Made by a program: the position numbers and the translations under genes. From NCBI GenBank assembly GCA_964397655.1, contig CAYNKA010000019.1, forward strand, positions 1-61,490: a stretch of DNA of 61,490 nt. The letters are read 5' to 3'. A model generated the notes under the pieces. It made no database searches. It worked only from the letters and a program-made list of their open reading frames with translations, and was not told where the DNA came from. This DNA comes from CAYNKA01 sp964397655. GTDB lineage: Bacteria > Spirochaetota > Spirochaetia > DTKZ01. This document shows, in pieces, positions 25,867-34,133 of the stretch; position 1 is the first letter of the stretch, and each line of letters opens with the position of its first letter.

Positions 25867-26598
25867 ATGGAAAAAACCGTTCTACTCACCGGTGCCGGCA
25901 CCGGAATCGGGGCGGAGACCGCGCGGCGCCTTGCCGCGGGGAATCGCATCATCATCCATTACCATTCGTCCGCGTCGAAGGCCGAACAGGTGGCGGCTGA
26001 CGTAGAGAAGGCTGGGGGCAAGGCCCTTCTGGTCAGCGCCGACCTGAGGACGGAGGAAGGCTGCCGGAAGGTGGCTTCGTTCGCCGCTTCGGAGGCGGGC
26101 CGACTCGACGTCCTCGTGAACAACGCCGGAGGGCTCGTGGAGCGGCGGCCCGTCAGGAACATAGATTGGAAGATCATGTCCGACGTGTTCGCGCTCAACA
26201 GTTTCTCGGCCATCATGATGACCGCACTCTGCGTCCCGCTGCTCGAGAAAGGCGAATCTCCGTGCATCGTGAACATCTCCTCCATCGTGATCCGCCACGG
26301 CGCCGCGGGGGCGACCCTGTACGGCGCCTCGAAAGGGGCCATTGACGTATTCACCCGCGGCGCGGCGAAGGAACTTGCCCCCAGGATCCGCGTCAACGCC
26401 GTCGCGCCGGGCGTCATCGACACTCCCTTCCATGAAAAGGTGTCCACGCCCGAGCAGATGAAGGCCTGGGCCGAAATGAACCCCCTCAAGCGGAACGGGC
26501 TTCCCCGGCACATCGCATCCGCGATCGAGTTCCTCATCGAGAACGATTTTCTCACCGGCGAGACCCTGGACGTGAACGGCGGCTCGTTCATGCGTTGA
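25867..26598 (+). CDS. Short-chain dehydrogenase/reductase
   Basis: A 243-aa classical SDR. The cofactor loop TGAGTGIG is at residues 8-15. VLVNNAGG, catalytic Ser in IVNISSIV and the YGASK catalytic Tyr/Lys are present, and the C-terminus ends in the usual ETLDVNGGSFMR. The substrate is unknown. Its place at the head of the unsaturated-uronate cluster makes a second keto-uronate reductase likely, for example for a 4-deoxy-5-keto acid, in parallel with KduD (inference). Confidence 0.88.
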   Translation: MEKTVLLTGAGTGIGAETARRLAAGNRIIIHYHSSASKAEQVAADVEKAGGKALLVSADLRTEEGCRKVASFAASEAGRLDVLVNNAGGLVERRPVRNIDWKIMSDVFALNSFSAIMMTALCVPLLEKGESPCIVNISSIVIRHGAAGATLYGASKGAIDVFTRGAAKELAPRIRVNAVAPGVIDTPFHEKVSTPEQMKAWAEMNPLKRNGLPRHIASAIEFLIENDFLTGETLDVNGGSFMR

Positions 26599-26663
26599 CG
26601 CTTCCGGCCGAAGCCCGGCTCCGGAAATTCCGTTCCGAGGCCGGGTACGGCAGGAAAAAATCC

Positions 26664-26756
26664 TTGACAGTTCTTTCACGAGAGTGATAAGCTTACCTAT
26701 CGATAGACGAAATGAAGTTTCATGATACGAAACGTTTTTTGTACATGTCATGAAAC
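26664..26756 (+). promoter_or_regulatory. Promoter and palindromic operators before the KdgF-like gene
   Basis: TTGACA at 26664-26669 has a weak -10 candidate (GATAAG, 26686-26691, spacer 16). Downstream lie ATGAAGTTTCAT (26712-26723; arms ATGAA/TTCAT) and a 9-base perfect inverted repeat GTTTCATGA (26717-26725) / TCATGAAAC (26748-26756). The TGAAAC/GTTTCA half-sites resemble known KdgR (IclR family) boxes of pectin-degrading enterobacteria. The repeats are seen; the regulator is inferred. Confidence 0.5.
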
Positions 26757-26802
26757 CATGTATTGCATCGCAAAACGAAGAATGGACAAGGAGGATGTTC
26801 TG

Positions 26803-27177
26803 ATGGCTAAGATGAAGGACAAGCGGTTCGTGTATACGATCAAGGACCTTCCGGTTTCGAATCTCACCAAGGAATCGCTCACGCGGTTCGTCCTTGGCGA
26901 TAACATGCTCGTGAGCTTCATCGAGAATCCCCCGGGGACGGAGTTTCCTCTCCACAAACACGAGGCCGAGCAGATTCTCATCATCCTCGAGGGATCGGAA
27001 GATCACGTCGTCGACGGAAAGCATTTCCAGATGAAGGCGGGTGATGTCTGCGTCCATCCCGCGAACGTCGAACACGGCGGATTCACGAAGACGGGTTTCA
27101 AGGGAATCGACATCTTCGCACCGCCGCGCGACAGTCACGTCGAAATCATGAGGAAGCAGGGCCTCCTATCCGATTGA
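26803..27177 (+). CDS. kdgF: KdgF-like cupin (unsaturated uronate linearisation)
   Basis: A 124-aa single-domain cupin. Metal-ligand motif 1 is PPGTEFPLHKHEAEQILIILEG, with two His and a Glu. Motif 2 is AGDVCVHPANVEHGG. KdgF converts cyclic 4,5-unsaturated galacturonate/mannuronate monomers to the linear ketone used by KduI; the direct link to kduI (36 bases downstream) supports this role over other cupin functions. The frame opens at 26722, but ATG 26803 follows AAGGAGG (26788-26794). Confidence 0.8.
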   Translation: MAKMKDKRFVYTIKDLPVSNLTKESLTRFVLGDNMLVSFIENPPGTEFPLHKHEAEQILIILEGSEDHVVDGKHFQMKAGDVCVHPANVEHGGFTKTGFKGIDIFAPPRDSHVEIMRKQGLLSD

Positions 27178-27212
27178 CGCGATCAACCTTCAAAGAACAA
27201 GGAGCGGTTATC

Positions 27213-28043
27213 ATGGAAATCAGACACGGCGTTCATCCCGAGCACGGAAAGACGTTCGACACGGAAAAGATGCGGAAGGAATTCCTCATCCAGAACCTTT
27301 TCGTTCCGGGAGAACTCAAACTCGTATATTCGCACATCGACCGGGTGCTCGTCGGCGGGGTCGTTCCCAAGCCCGAGGTCGTCCTCGCGGTCGACAAGAA
27401 GGTGATAGGGGCCGAATACCTCCTTGAACGAAGGGAGATGGGAGTCATAAACCTGGGCGGGGAGGGAAGCCTGGCGATCGACGGCAAGACCTACAAACTG
27501 GGCAAGCACGACGCGATGTACGTCGGCAAGGGAAGCCGCGACATCGTCTTCAAGAGTTCAGACCAGGCCTCGCCCGCGAAGTTCTATCTCGTGTCCGGTC
27601 CGGCCCACAAGGAGTTCCCCACGAAGCTCGTCAAGTTGAGCGACGCCAAGCATCTCAACCTCGGCTCGGACCAGGAATGCAACAAACGGGTGCTCAATCA
27701 GATCATACATCCCGACGTCGTGCAGAGCTGCAACGTGGTCATGGGACTCACGCAGCTCGAGCCGGGCAGCGTCTGGAACACCATGCCCTGCCACACTCAC
27801 GAGCGGCGGATGGAGGTGTACCTCTATCTCGACGTGCCCGAGGACGCCGTGGTCTTTCACCTCATGGGGGCCCCCGAGGAAACGCGGCACCTCGTCGTCC
27901 GGAACGAGGAGGCGGTCATCTCCCCGAGCTGGTCCATCCACTCGGGCGTCGGGACGAAGAACTACTCCTTCATCTGGGGCATGGTCGGCGAGAACCAGAC
28001 CTTCACCGACATGGACGCCGTATCGATGAAGAATTTGAAATAA
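27213..28043 (+). CDS. kduI: 5-keto-4-deoxyuronate isomerase
   Basis: A 276-aa cupin-fold isomerase, the same size as E. coli KduI. Landmarks are MEIRHGVHPEHGKTFDTE, GVVPKPEVVLAVDKK, GKHDAMYVGKGSRDI and the zinc-binding NTMPCHTHERRMEVYLYLD segment, plus PSWSIHSGVGTKNYSFIWGM at the C-terminus. It interconverts 4-deoxy-L-threo-5-hexosulose uronate and 3-deoxy-D-glycero-2,5-hexodiulosonate. ATG 27213 is chosen over the 27174 frame start because of AAGGAG at 27199-27204. kduD follows after 15 bases. Confidence 0.95.
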   Translation: MEIRHGVHPEHGKTFDTEKMRKEFLIQNLFVPGELKLVYSHIDRVLVGGVVPKPEVVLAVDKKVIGAEYLLERREMGVINLGGEGSLAIDGKTYKLGKHDAMYVGKGSRDIVFKSSDQASPAKFYLVSGPAHKEFPTKLVKLSDAKHLNLGSDQECNKRVLNQIIHPDVVQSCNVVMGLTQLEPGSVWNTMPCHTHERRMEVYLYLDVPEDAVVFHLMGAPEETRHLVVRNEEAVISPSWSIHSGVGTKNYSFIWGMVGENQTFTDMDAVSMKNLK

Positions 28044-28058
28044 CGAGGAGGTTTCGAC

Positions 28059-28820
28059 ATGATACTGGATAAATTCTCCCTGAAAGGAAAGGTGGCCCTC
28101 GTCACCGGTTCGAGCACCGGCCTGGGGCAGGGCATGTGCATCGGACTCGCAGAGGCGGGAGCCGACATCGTGGGAGTGGACTACGTTCCGTCCCCCGATA
28201 CGAAGAAGGAAGTCGAGAAACTCGGAAGGAAATTCCACGAAATCGTGGCGGACCTCCTCACGATCAAGCCGATCGAAGGGATCATCCAGGAAACGGTGAA
28301 GACCTACGGGAAGCTCGATATCCTCTGCAACAATGCGGGAATCATCAAGCGCACGGACGCCATCGACTTCAGCGAGAAGGATTGGGACGACGTCATGAAC
28401 ATCAACCTCAAGACGGTGTTCTTCATGAGCCAGGCCGCGGCCCGCCAGTTCGTCAAACAGGGAACGGGCGGCAAGATCATCAACGTCGCCTCGATGCTCT
28501 CCTTCCAAGGCGGTATCAGGGTGCCGTCGTACACGGCCTCCAAGAGCGGCGTCATGGGCATCACGCGCCTGCTCGCGAACGAATGGTCGAAGCACAAGAT
28601 AAACGTGAACGCCATAGCGCCCGGTTACATGGCGACCAACAACACCGCCCCCCTCCGGGCCGACGAGAGCAGGAGCGCCGAGATCCTCGGACGCATTCCC
28701 ATGGGAAGGTGGGGCACGCCCGACGACGTCAAGGGTCCGGTCGTGTTTCTCGCTTCCGAGGCGGCCGCCTACGTCCAGGGCTACACGGTGGCCATCGACG
28801 GAGGCTGGCTCGCGAGATAG
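28059..28820 (+). CDS. kduD: 2-deoxy-D-gluconate 3-dehydrogenase (2,5-diketo-3-deoxygluconate reductase)
   Basis: A 253-aa SDR, identical in length to E. coli KduD. It has the GSSTGLGQGM cofactor loop, LCNNAGII, catalytic INVASMLSFQGG and YTASKSGVMG, and INVNAIAPGYMATNNT before the C-terminal GYTVAIDGGWLAR. It reduces 3-deoxy-D-glycero-2,5-hexodiulosonate to 2-keto-3-deoxygluconate, the substrate of KdgK encoded at 32999. A GAGGAGG-type site precedes the ATG. Confidence 0.94.
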   Translation: MILDKFSLKGKVALVTGSSTGLGQGMCIGLAEAGADIVGVDYVPSPDTKKEVEKLGRKFHEIVADLLTIKPIEGIIQETVKTYGKLDILCNNAGIIKRTDAIDFSEKDWDDVMNINLKTVFFMSQAAARQFVKQGTGGKIINVASMLSFQGGIRVPSYTASKSGVMGITRLLANEWSKHKINVNAIAPGYMATNNTAPLRADESRSAEILGRIPMGRWGTPDDVKGPVVFLASEAAAYVQGYTVAIDGGWLAR

Positions 28821-28833
28821 AGTAGGAATCCCC

Positions 28834-28871
28834 GAGCCGTTCGGAAGGCGGTAGGCCCGTGAGGACGGCTC
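28834..28871 (+). terminator. Hairpin between kduD and the TRAP binding-protein gene
   Basis: GAGCCGT (28834-28840) and ACGGCTC (28865-28871) form a 7-base perfect stem around a 24-base loop. No U-run follows. An AAAAAGGAGGAG ribosome site comes directly after it. Confidence 0.4.
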
Positions 28872-28889
28872 AGTAAAAAGGAGGAGAAT

Positions 28890-29930
28890 ATGAAAAGAGC
28901 AACGATCATCGTTCTGTCACTGCTGATGGTTTTCGGCTCCGCTGCCTTCGCCGGCGGGTCGAAAGAGGAAAAGAAGGCGGAACCGGCTCCCCAGCAGCAG
29001 GCCCCCGCTCCCGTAAAGGCGGTCGAGATGAAATTCGGCCACTACGCGGCCGTCGGACACCCCGGCGACAAGGCTTCCAACATGTTCGCGGAAAAGATCG
29101 CGGCGAGGACCAACGGAGCCGTGAAGATCGCCGTGTATCCGAACAACCAGCTCGGTGCCCCGCCGGAACTGCTCGAGCAGAACATCCTCGGCGCCATCGA
29201 CCTCAGCCTGCCGACCCAAGGCGCCTTGGACAAGTACACCAAGAAATTCGCGACCGTCATGCTTCCCTTCGTGTTCCGCGATTACGCGCACGCCTACAAG
29301 GTGCTGGACAACGATTTCAAGGAATGGGCTGCTCCCGATCTCGACAAGCAGGGACTCGTGTTCCTGTCCAACTGGGAATGGGGTTTCAGGAACCTGACCA
29401 ACAACCTCAGACCGATCAACTCCGTCGAGGACGTGAAGGGACTCAAGATCCGCACGCCTCCGGAAATCCAGCTGCAGGCCGCCATGGAAGGCTGCGGTGC
29501 GGTCGTGACGAAGATCGCGTTCAACGAACTGTACATGGCGCTCAAGCAGAACGTCGTGGACGGGCAGGAGAATCCCATCGCGGTAATCCATTCGAACAAG
29601 TACTACGAAGTCCAGAAGCATCTCGCCCTCACCAAGCACGTGTACAACTCCATGGTCCACGTGATGAGCAAGAAGAGCTGGGACAAGATCAACGCCGACC
29701 AGAGGAAGATCTTCATGGAAGAGTCCAAGATCGCGGGCGATTACATGAGGAAGGAGATCCAGGACCAGGAATCCGGACTCGTAGCCGATCTCGAGAAGAA
29801 GGGCATGCAGGTTACCAGGCCCGACACTTCCAAGTTCAAGGCCGCCATGGCAGGGGCCTACAAGACCATCAGCGATTATGCGGGAAAGGAGAACGTCGAC
29901 ACCTTCCTCAAGATGGTCGAGAAATACTGA
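28890..29930 (+). CDS. dctP: TRAP transporter DctP-type solute-binding protein, probably for uronates
   Basis: A 346-aa periplasmic protein. Signal residues 1-22 end in AFAGGSKEEKK, the spirochaete style. DctP features include MKFGHYAAVGHPGDKASNMF, VYPNNQLGAPPELLEQ, a VEDVKGLKIRTPPEIQ segment carrying the ligand Arg, and NELYMALKQNVVDGQENPI. Its location immediately after kduD points to an oligo- or mono-uronate ligand, as for several characterised uronate TRAP systems (inference). A strong hairpin (29946-29970) separates it from dctM. Confidence 0.92.
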   Translation: MKRATIIVLSLLMVFGSAAFAGGSKEEKKAEPAPQQQAPAPVKAVEMKFGHYAAVGHPGDKASNMFAEKIAARTNGAVKIAVYPNNQLGAPPELLEQNILGAIDLSLPTQGALDKYTKKFATVMLPFVFRDYAHAYKVLDNDFKEWAAPDLDKQGLVFLSNWEWGFRNLTNNLRPINSVEDVKGLKIRTPPEIQLQAAMEGCGAVVTKIAFNELYMALKQNVVDGQENPIAVIHSNKYYEVQKHLALTKHVYNSMVHVMSKKSWDKINADQRKIFMEESKIAGDYMRKEIQDQESGLVADLEKKGMQVTRPDTSKFKAAMAGAYKTISDYAGKENVDTFLKMVEKY

Positions 29931-29945
29931 TTCGTCTTCGATAAA

Positions 29946-29970
29946 GGCCGTCCGGGCTTCCCGGGCGGCC
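29946..29970 (+). terminator. Hairpin between dctP and dctM
   Basis: An 11-base stem (29946-29956 with 29960-29970, one G-T pair) and a CTT loop. It is followed by TCATTTTCC, a weak T-rich stretch. Probably a partial terminator that keeps dctP message in excess. Confidence 0.6.
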
Positions 29971-29994
29971 TCATTTTCCTCGGGAGAGAGTCCT

Positions 29995-31275
29995 ATGCTA
30001 ACACTCGCAATCTTCGCCGTCCTCGTGGCCCTCATGATGCTGGGAATCCCCGTCGCCGTGGCGATGGGCGTCACGGCCCTCGGGACCTTCGTCTTCCTCG
30101 GAGAGGGGAGCATCCTCACGATGATGGCGCAGCGCATGTATTCCGCGACGACGGGCTTCACGCTTCTCGCGATCCCCTTTTTCATCCTCGCCGGCAACCT
30201 GATGAACACCGGCGGAATCACCAACAGAATCTTCCGGTTCGCCAACGCGCTCGTCGGCCACGTCAAGGGCGGGCTCGGTCACGTCAACATCCTGGCGAGC
30301 CTCATTTTTTCCGGCATGTCGGGTTCGGCCGTCGCGGACGCCGCCGGGCTCGGCCTCATCGAGATCAAGGCAATGGACGACGCCGGCTACGACAGGAAAT
30401 TCTCGGCCGCCATCACCGCGGCCTCCTCGACGATAGGTCCCGTCGTTCCTCCGAGCATCCCCTTCGTCATCTACGGAAGCATGACGAACACCTCGGTCGG
30501 CAAACTATTTCTTGCCGGCTTCATCCCCGGCTTCCTCATGGCGGGTGCAATGGCGGTCGCTGTCCTGATCCTTTCCCGGCTCAGGAATTATCCGAAAGGG
30601 ACGAGAGCGTCGCTCAAGGAGATATGGAAGAGCTTCAGACTCGCCTTCCTCCCTCTCATGACTCCCGTCATCATCATCGGCGGCATCCTGTTCGGCTGGT
30701 TCACCCCGACCGAGGCTGCGGTCATAGCCTGCGTCTATGCGCTCATCCTCGGGCTCTTCGTGTACAAGGAAATCGGCTTCAAGGACCTGCCGAGGATTTT
30801 CTGGGAAACCTCCCTGCACACGGTGCGGGTCATGTTCATCATCGCGGTGGCCGGATTCTTCGGCTGGCTCCTCATCCATCAGCGCATCCCGGAAATGGTC
30901 ATCCAGTCGCTCACGAGCGTGACCGACGATCCGAACGAGCTTTTGCTCATCGTCATCGGGGTGCTCCTCATCCTCGGCTGCTTCCTGGAGGGCGTCGCGG
31001 TCCTCGTCATCACGATACCGGTGTTCATGCCGCTGATCGCGAAATACGGCATCGATCCCGTGCAGTTCGGCGTAATCATGATCCTCTGTTCCATGATCGG
31101 CCTCGTGACGCCTCCCGTCGGCATGAGCCTCTATGCGGTCGCGAGCATAAGCAAGGTGGATATGTGGACGCTCAGCAAGGAACTCCTGCCTTATATCGTC
31201 GGCATTCTCATAATCACCGTTCTCATAGCGTTCTTTCCGGGAATCTCGCTGTTCCTGCCCAAGCTTGTAGGATGA
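29995..31275 (+). CDS. dctM: TRAP transporter large permease (DctM)
   Basis: A 426-aa protein with about 12 helices. DctM features are the opening MLGIPVAVAMGVTALG, FFILAGNLMNTGGI, FSGMSGSAVADAAGLGLIEI, ITAASSTIGPVVPPSIPFVIYGS and GLVTPPVGMSLYAVASI. The frame opens at 29878, but ATG 29995, behind GGGAGAGAG, begins the conserved sequence. Gene order here is dctP-dctM-dctQ, with the large subunit before the small one. Confidence 0.93.
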   Translation: MLTLAIFAVLVALMMLGIPVAVAMGVTALGTFVFLGEGSILTMMAQRMYSATTGFTLLAIPFFILAGNLMNTGGITNRIFRFANALVGHVKGGLGHVNILASLIFSGMSGSAVADAAGLGLIEIKAMDDAGYDRKFSAAITAASSTIGPVVPPSIPFVIYGSMTNTSVGKLFLAGFIPGFLMAGAMAVAVLILSRLRNYPKGTRASLKEIWKSFRLAFLPLMTPVIIIGGILFGWFTPTEAAVIACVYALILGLFVYKEIGFKDLPRIFWETSLHTVRVMFIIAVAGFFGWLLIHQRIPEMVIQSLTSVTDDPNELLLIVIGVLLILGCFLEGVAVLVITIPVFMPLIAKYGIDPVQFGVIMILCSMIGLVTPPVGMSLYAVASISKVDMWTLSKELLPYIVGILIITVLIAFFPGISLFLPKLVG

Positions 31276-31289
31276 AGGGAGTTGATGCC

Positions 31290-31760
31290 ATGTTGAATAG
31301 ATTCGATATCGTCGTCGGGAAGATACTTCGGGCGGTCACCGCGACGGCGCTCGGCCTGCTCTTCGTCCTGCTCCTCGGGAACGTATTCTTCCGATTCGTC
31401 CCGATTTTTTCCTTCGGCTGGTTCGACGAGATCGTGGAGATGTGCTTCGCCTACTTCGTGTTTTTCGGCTCGGCGGCCCTCTTTCGCGAGAACGAACATT
31501 TCGTCATAGACCTCATCCCCGGCAAACTCAGAGGCCGGATGTCGGGAAAGGCGCTGTCCGTACTCATCGAGGTCGTGAACCTCCTGTTCTTCGCGGTCCT
31601 GTTCTACTACAGTCTCGAGATAACGCTGAGGGCCGCCGACCAGACGCCCATTTTCAAACTTCCCAAGAAACTGCTGTACGTCTGCATTCCCGCGTCTTCC
31701 TTCGCAATGTCGCTGTACGCCGTACGCAACATCCTGCGGCATTGCAGAAGAGCCGACTGA
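31290..31760 (+). CDS. dctQ: TRAP transporter small permease (DctQ)
   Basis: A 156-aa protein with four hydrophobic helices. The family signature is WFDEIVEMCFAYFVFFGSAALFRENEHFVIDLI between helices two and three. The frame is open from 30624. ATG 31272 and ATG 31290 are both possible; 31290 has GAAGGGAG eight bases upstream and is preferred. It completes the transporter started by dctP and dctM and is the last gene of that operon. Confidence 0.88.
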   Translation: MLNRFDIVVGKILRAVTATALGLLFVLLLGNVFFRFVPIFSFGWFDEIVEMCFAYFVFFGSAALFRENEHFVIDLIPGKLRGRMSGKALSVLIEVVNLLFFAVLFYYSLEITLRAADQTPIFKLPKKLLYVCIPASSFAMSLYAVRNILRHCRRAD

Positions 31761-32120
31761 GGATCCGGCGTCTATCTTTTCGTTGCTGCGACCCATCATG
31801 TCCGGCTCATCCTTCCTGCGGGAAAGATGAGCCATATAACTCCCCCCGGAGATCCTGATGTCGACGGCGCCCATCTGGAGCCCCCGGCTGAGGTCCGATT
31901 CCTTGCCGAGCCGGGCGGCGGAACAGACGCTAACCTTGTACTCTCCGTTGGTACTTTTCCCCGACTCGTCCGCGACCCAAAAGGAGGACGAAAAACCTGA
32001 TTTTATCGTCCGAATCGAGAAGGGGAAACAGGTTCGGCCGCCCTCTCCGCGGAAAACGAGGCTCGATGTACCGTCTGCGAACTTTTCGGTAAAAATTTAA
32101 CTAAATACTAGAGTCTCCCT
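31761..32120. other. Gene-poor region after dctQ
   Basis: It holds a hairpin soon after dctQ: GGCTCATC (31804-31811) with GATGAGCC (31826-31833) plus inner TTCC/GGAA pairs. This is probably the 3' end of the TRAP transcript, although no U-run follows. The rest has no supported gene; an 80-codon frame at 31858-32100 has no protein-like features. The last 60 bases are AT-rich and lead into the promoter at 32121. Confidence 0.5.
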
Positions 32121-32149
32121 TTGACAAAAATCTAAAAGGTCCGTATAAT
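32121..32149 (+). promoter_or_regulatory. Consensus sigma-70 promoter of the iclR-kdgK-kdgA operon
   Basis: TTGACA (32121-32126), exactly 17 bases, TATAAT (32144-32149): a perfect consensus. Transcription would start near 32156, giving a 34-base leader with GTGGAGG before the GTG start at 32190. Such a strong promoter normally needs tight repression. Confidence 0.8.
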
Positions 32150-32189
32150 AAGACATTGGTTTTACCCTGTGAGACTGTGGAGGATCGGA

Positions 32190-33017
32190 GTGACGAAAAC
32201 GGAGCCAAGCAGAATCGCCTCGGTTCGTTCCGTGAGCAGGTCCCTCGACATCCTCGAAGAGCTGTCGAACAATCCCCGGGGAATAGGTCTTCTCGAACTC
32301 AGCAAGAAAATAGGTCTCCACAAGAGCACGGTTTTCCGGCTCCTCAAGGTCCTCGGCGAACGGGGCTACGTCCAAAAATCCGACCGGGGTCAGGGTTTCA
32401 GTCTCGGTCTTCATCTCGTCGAGCTCGCGAATTCCTACGTCAACAGCCTGGACCTCAAGATCGAGGCCCGGCCCTGCATGTACGAGCTTACGGAATCGAC
32501 CCGGCACACGGTCTTTCTGGCCCTTCTCCACGACCGAGAGGTCGTGTACATCGACAAGACGGAGACTTTCACGAGCCTCAGGCGGTTCGAGATCATCGGA
32601 ACCCGCGTCCCGGTTCATTGCACCTCGCTCGGGAAGGCCCTGCTCATGGGAAAAAGCAGGGAGGAGCTCGTGAAATTCTTCGAAGGCTACTCTTTCTACT
32701 CTTCGACTCCGAAGAGCTTCACCGCTCTGGAACCCTTTCTCGATAACCTGGAAGAGGCCAGGGCTCGGGATTATACTTTGGACGACGAGGAGCACGAAAC
32801 CGGCGTGCGCTGCGTAGGCTATCCGGTCTTCGATTATTCCGGGAAGGTGATCGCGGCCGTGAGCGTTTCGGGGGTCGTGGACGCTTTCCCAGCGGCGAAG
32901 ATTCCCGAGATGGGAGCAAAAATCAGGAATACTGCCCTGGAAATATCCCGCCGCATGGGGTATCAGGGGCATAAAAACAACGGTAAGGAGTCTCAATTAT
33001 GGAAAAACTCGTTATAA
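32190..33017 (+). CDS. IclR-family transcriptional regulator (kdgK-kdgA operon)
   Basis: A 275-aa regulator similar in layout to the one at 24986. The helix-turn-helix has GLLELSKKIGLHKSTVFRLLKVLGERGYVQ. The effector domain has VFLALLHDREVVYIDKTE, VHCTSLGKALLMG and DDEEHETGVRCVGYPVFDYSG. The frame starts at GTG 32169, but GTG 32190 is preferred: GGAGG (32179-32183) precedes it, and 32169 is only 13 bases from the predicted transcription start. It overlaps kdgK by 19 bases and is probably autoregulatory, sensing 2-keto-3-deoxygluconate (analogy). Confidence 0.88.
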   Translation: MTKTEPSRIASVRSVSRSLDILEELSNNPRGIGLLELSKKIGLHKSTVFRLLKVLGERGYVQKSDRGQGFSLGLHLVELANSYVNSLDLKIEARPCMYELTESTRHTVFLALLHDREVVYIDKTETFTSLRRFEIIGTRVPVHCTSLGKALLMGKSREELVKFFEGYSFYSSTPKSFTALEPFLDNLEEARARDYTLDDEEHETGVRCVGYPVFDYSGKVIAAVSVSGVVDAFPAAKIPEMGAKIRNTALEISRRMGYQGHKNNGKESQLWKNSL

Positions 33018-34099
33018 AGCCGAAGAAGGATTGCCGCTGGGACGCCGCGGCACTCGGCGAGATCATGATCCGGCTCGATCCGGGCGACGGAAGGATCAAG
33101 ACGACCAGGACCTTCACGGCGTGGGAAGGCGGCGGCGAGTACAACGTGGTCCGCGGCCTCAGGCGCTGCTTCGGCCTCGACACGACGGTCGTGACCGCCA
33201 TAGCGGACAACGACGTCGGCAGACTCCTCGAGGACCTCATGCTCCAGGGCGGCGTGGACCTCTCCCACGTCAAGTGGATGCCCTTCGACGGCATCGGCCG
33301 CAACGTTCGCGTCGGCCTCAACTTCACCGAAAAGGGTTTCGGGATCCGCGGCGCCCTCGGCGTGTCGGACCGCGCCAACTCGGCCGCCTCGCAGTTGAAA
33401 GTAGGCGACGTCGATTGGAACAAACTCTTCAAGGAAGAGGGCGTGCGGTGGTTCCACTGCGGCGGCATCTTCGCGGCCCTCTCCGCCACCACCCCGGACC
33501 TCACCATCGAGGCGATGAAGGCCGCCAAGGCGAACGGGACGATCATCAGCTACGATCTCAACTTCCGCCCCTCCCTCTGGAAGGCCATCGGCGGCATGGA
33601 CAAGGCCCGCGCGGTGAACCGTGAGATCGCGAAGTACGTGGACGTCATGATCGGCAACGAGGAGGACTTCACCGCGGCCCTCGGGTTCGAGGTCGAAGGT
33701 CTTTCCAAGAACGTGACCGGGATCAACGTGGACAACTTCAAGAAGATGATCGAGAAGGTCGTGAAGGAATTCCCGAACTTCAAGGCGGTCGCCACGACCC
33801 TCCGGGAAGTCCGTTCCGCCACGGTCAACGACTGGAGCGCGATCCTCTACTACGACGGACAGTTCCACCAGGCCAAGCAGTACGACCGGCTCGAGATCTA
33901 CGATCGCGTCGGCGGCGGCGACAGTTTCGCCTCCGGTCTCGTCTACGGCTTCCTCGCGGGCAAGGAACCCGAGCAGTGCGTGAACTACGGGGCCGCCCAC
34001 GGAGCCCTCGCCATGACCACCCCCGGCGACACCTCCATGGCGTCGCTCAAGGAAGTCGAGAAGCTCGTCGGCGGCGGCGGCGCCCGCGTGGACCGCTGA
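32999..34099 (+). CDS. kdgK: 2-keto-3-deoxygluconate kinase (PfkB family)
   Basis: A 366-aa sugar kinase. The N-terminal AALGEIMIRLDPGDGRI, EGGGEYNVVRGLRRCFG substrate loop and the C-terminal VGGGDSFASGLVYGFLAG with the catalytic Asp are typical of KDG kinases. It phosphorylates the 2-keto-3-deoxygluconate made by KduD, or by the UxaA-type dehydratase at 48701-50190. AAGGAG lies at 32985-32990. kdgA follows after 34 bases. Confidence 0.92.
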   Translation: MEKLVIKPKKDCRWDAAALGEIMIRLDPGDGRIKTTRTFTAWEGGGEYNVVRGLRRCFGLDTTVVTAIADNDVGRLLEDLMLQGGVDLSHVKWMPFDGIGRNVRVGLNFTEKGFGIRGALGVSDRANSAASQLKVGDVDWNKLFKEEGVRWFHCGGIFAALSATTPDLTIEAMKAAKANGTIISYDLNFRPSLWKAIGGMDKARAVNREIAKYVDVMIGNEEDFTAALGFEVEGLSKNVTGINVDNFKKMIEKVVKEFPNFKAVATTLREVRSATVNDWSAILYYDGQFHQAKQYDRLEIYDRVGGGDSFASGLVYGFLAGKEPEQCVNYGAAHGALAMTTPGDTSMASLKEVEKLVGGGGARVDR

Positions 34100-34133
34100 T
34101 TCGGAGAATTACAAACACCTAAAGGAGCAGAAT

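Noticed and set aside
31858..32100. 80-codon frame in the gap after dctQ
   Set aside because: No ribosome site, no recognisable features, and it ends just before the next promoter.
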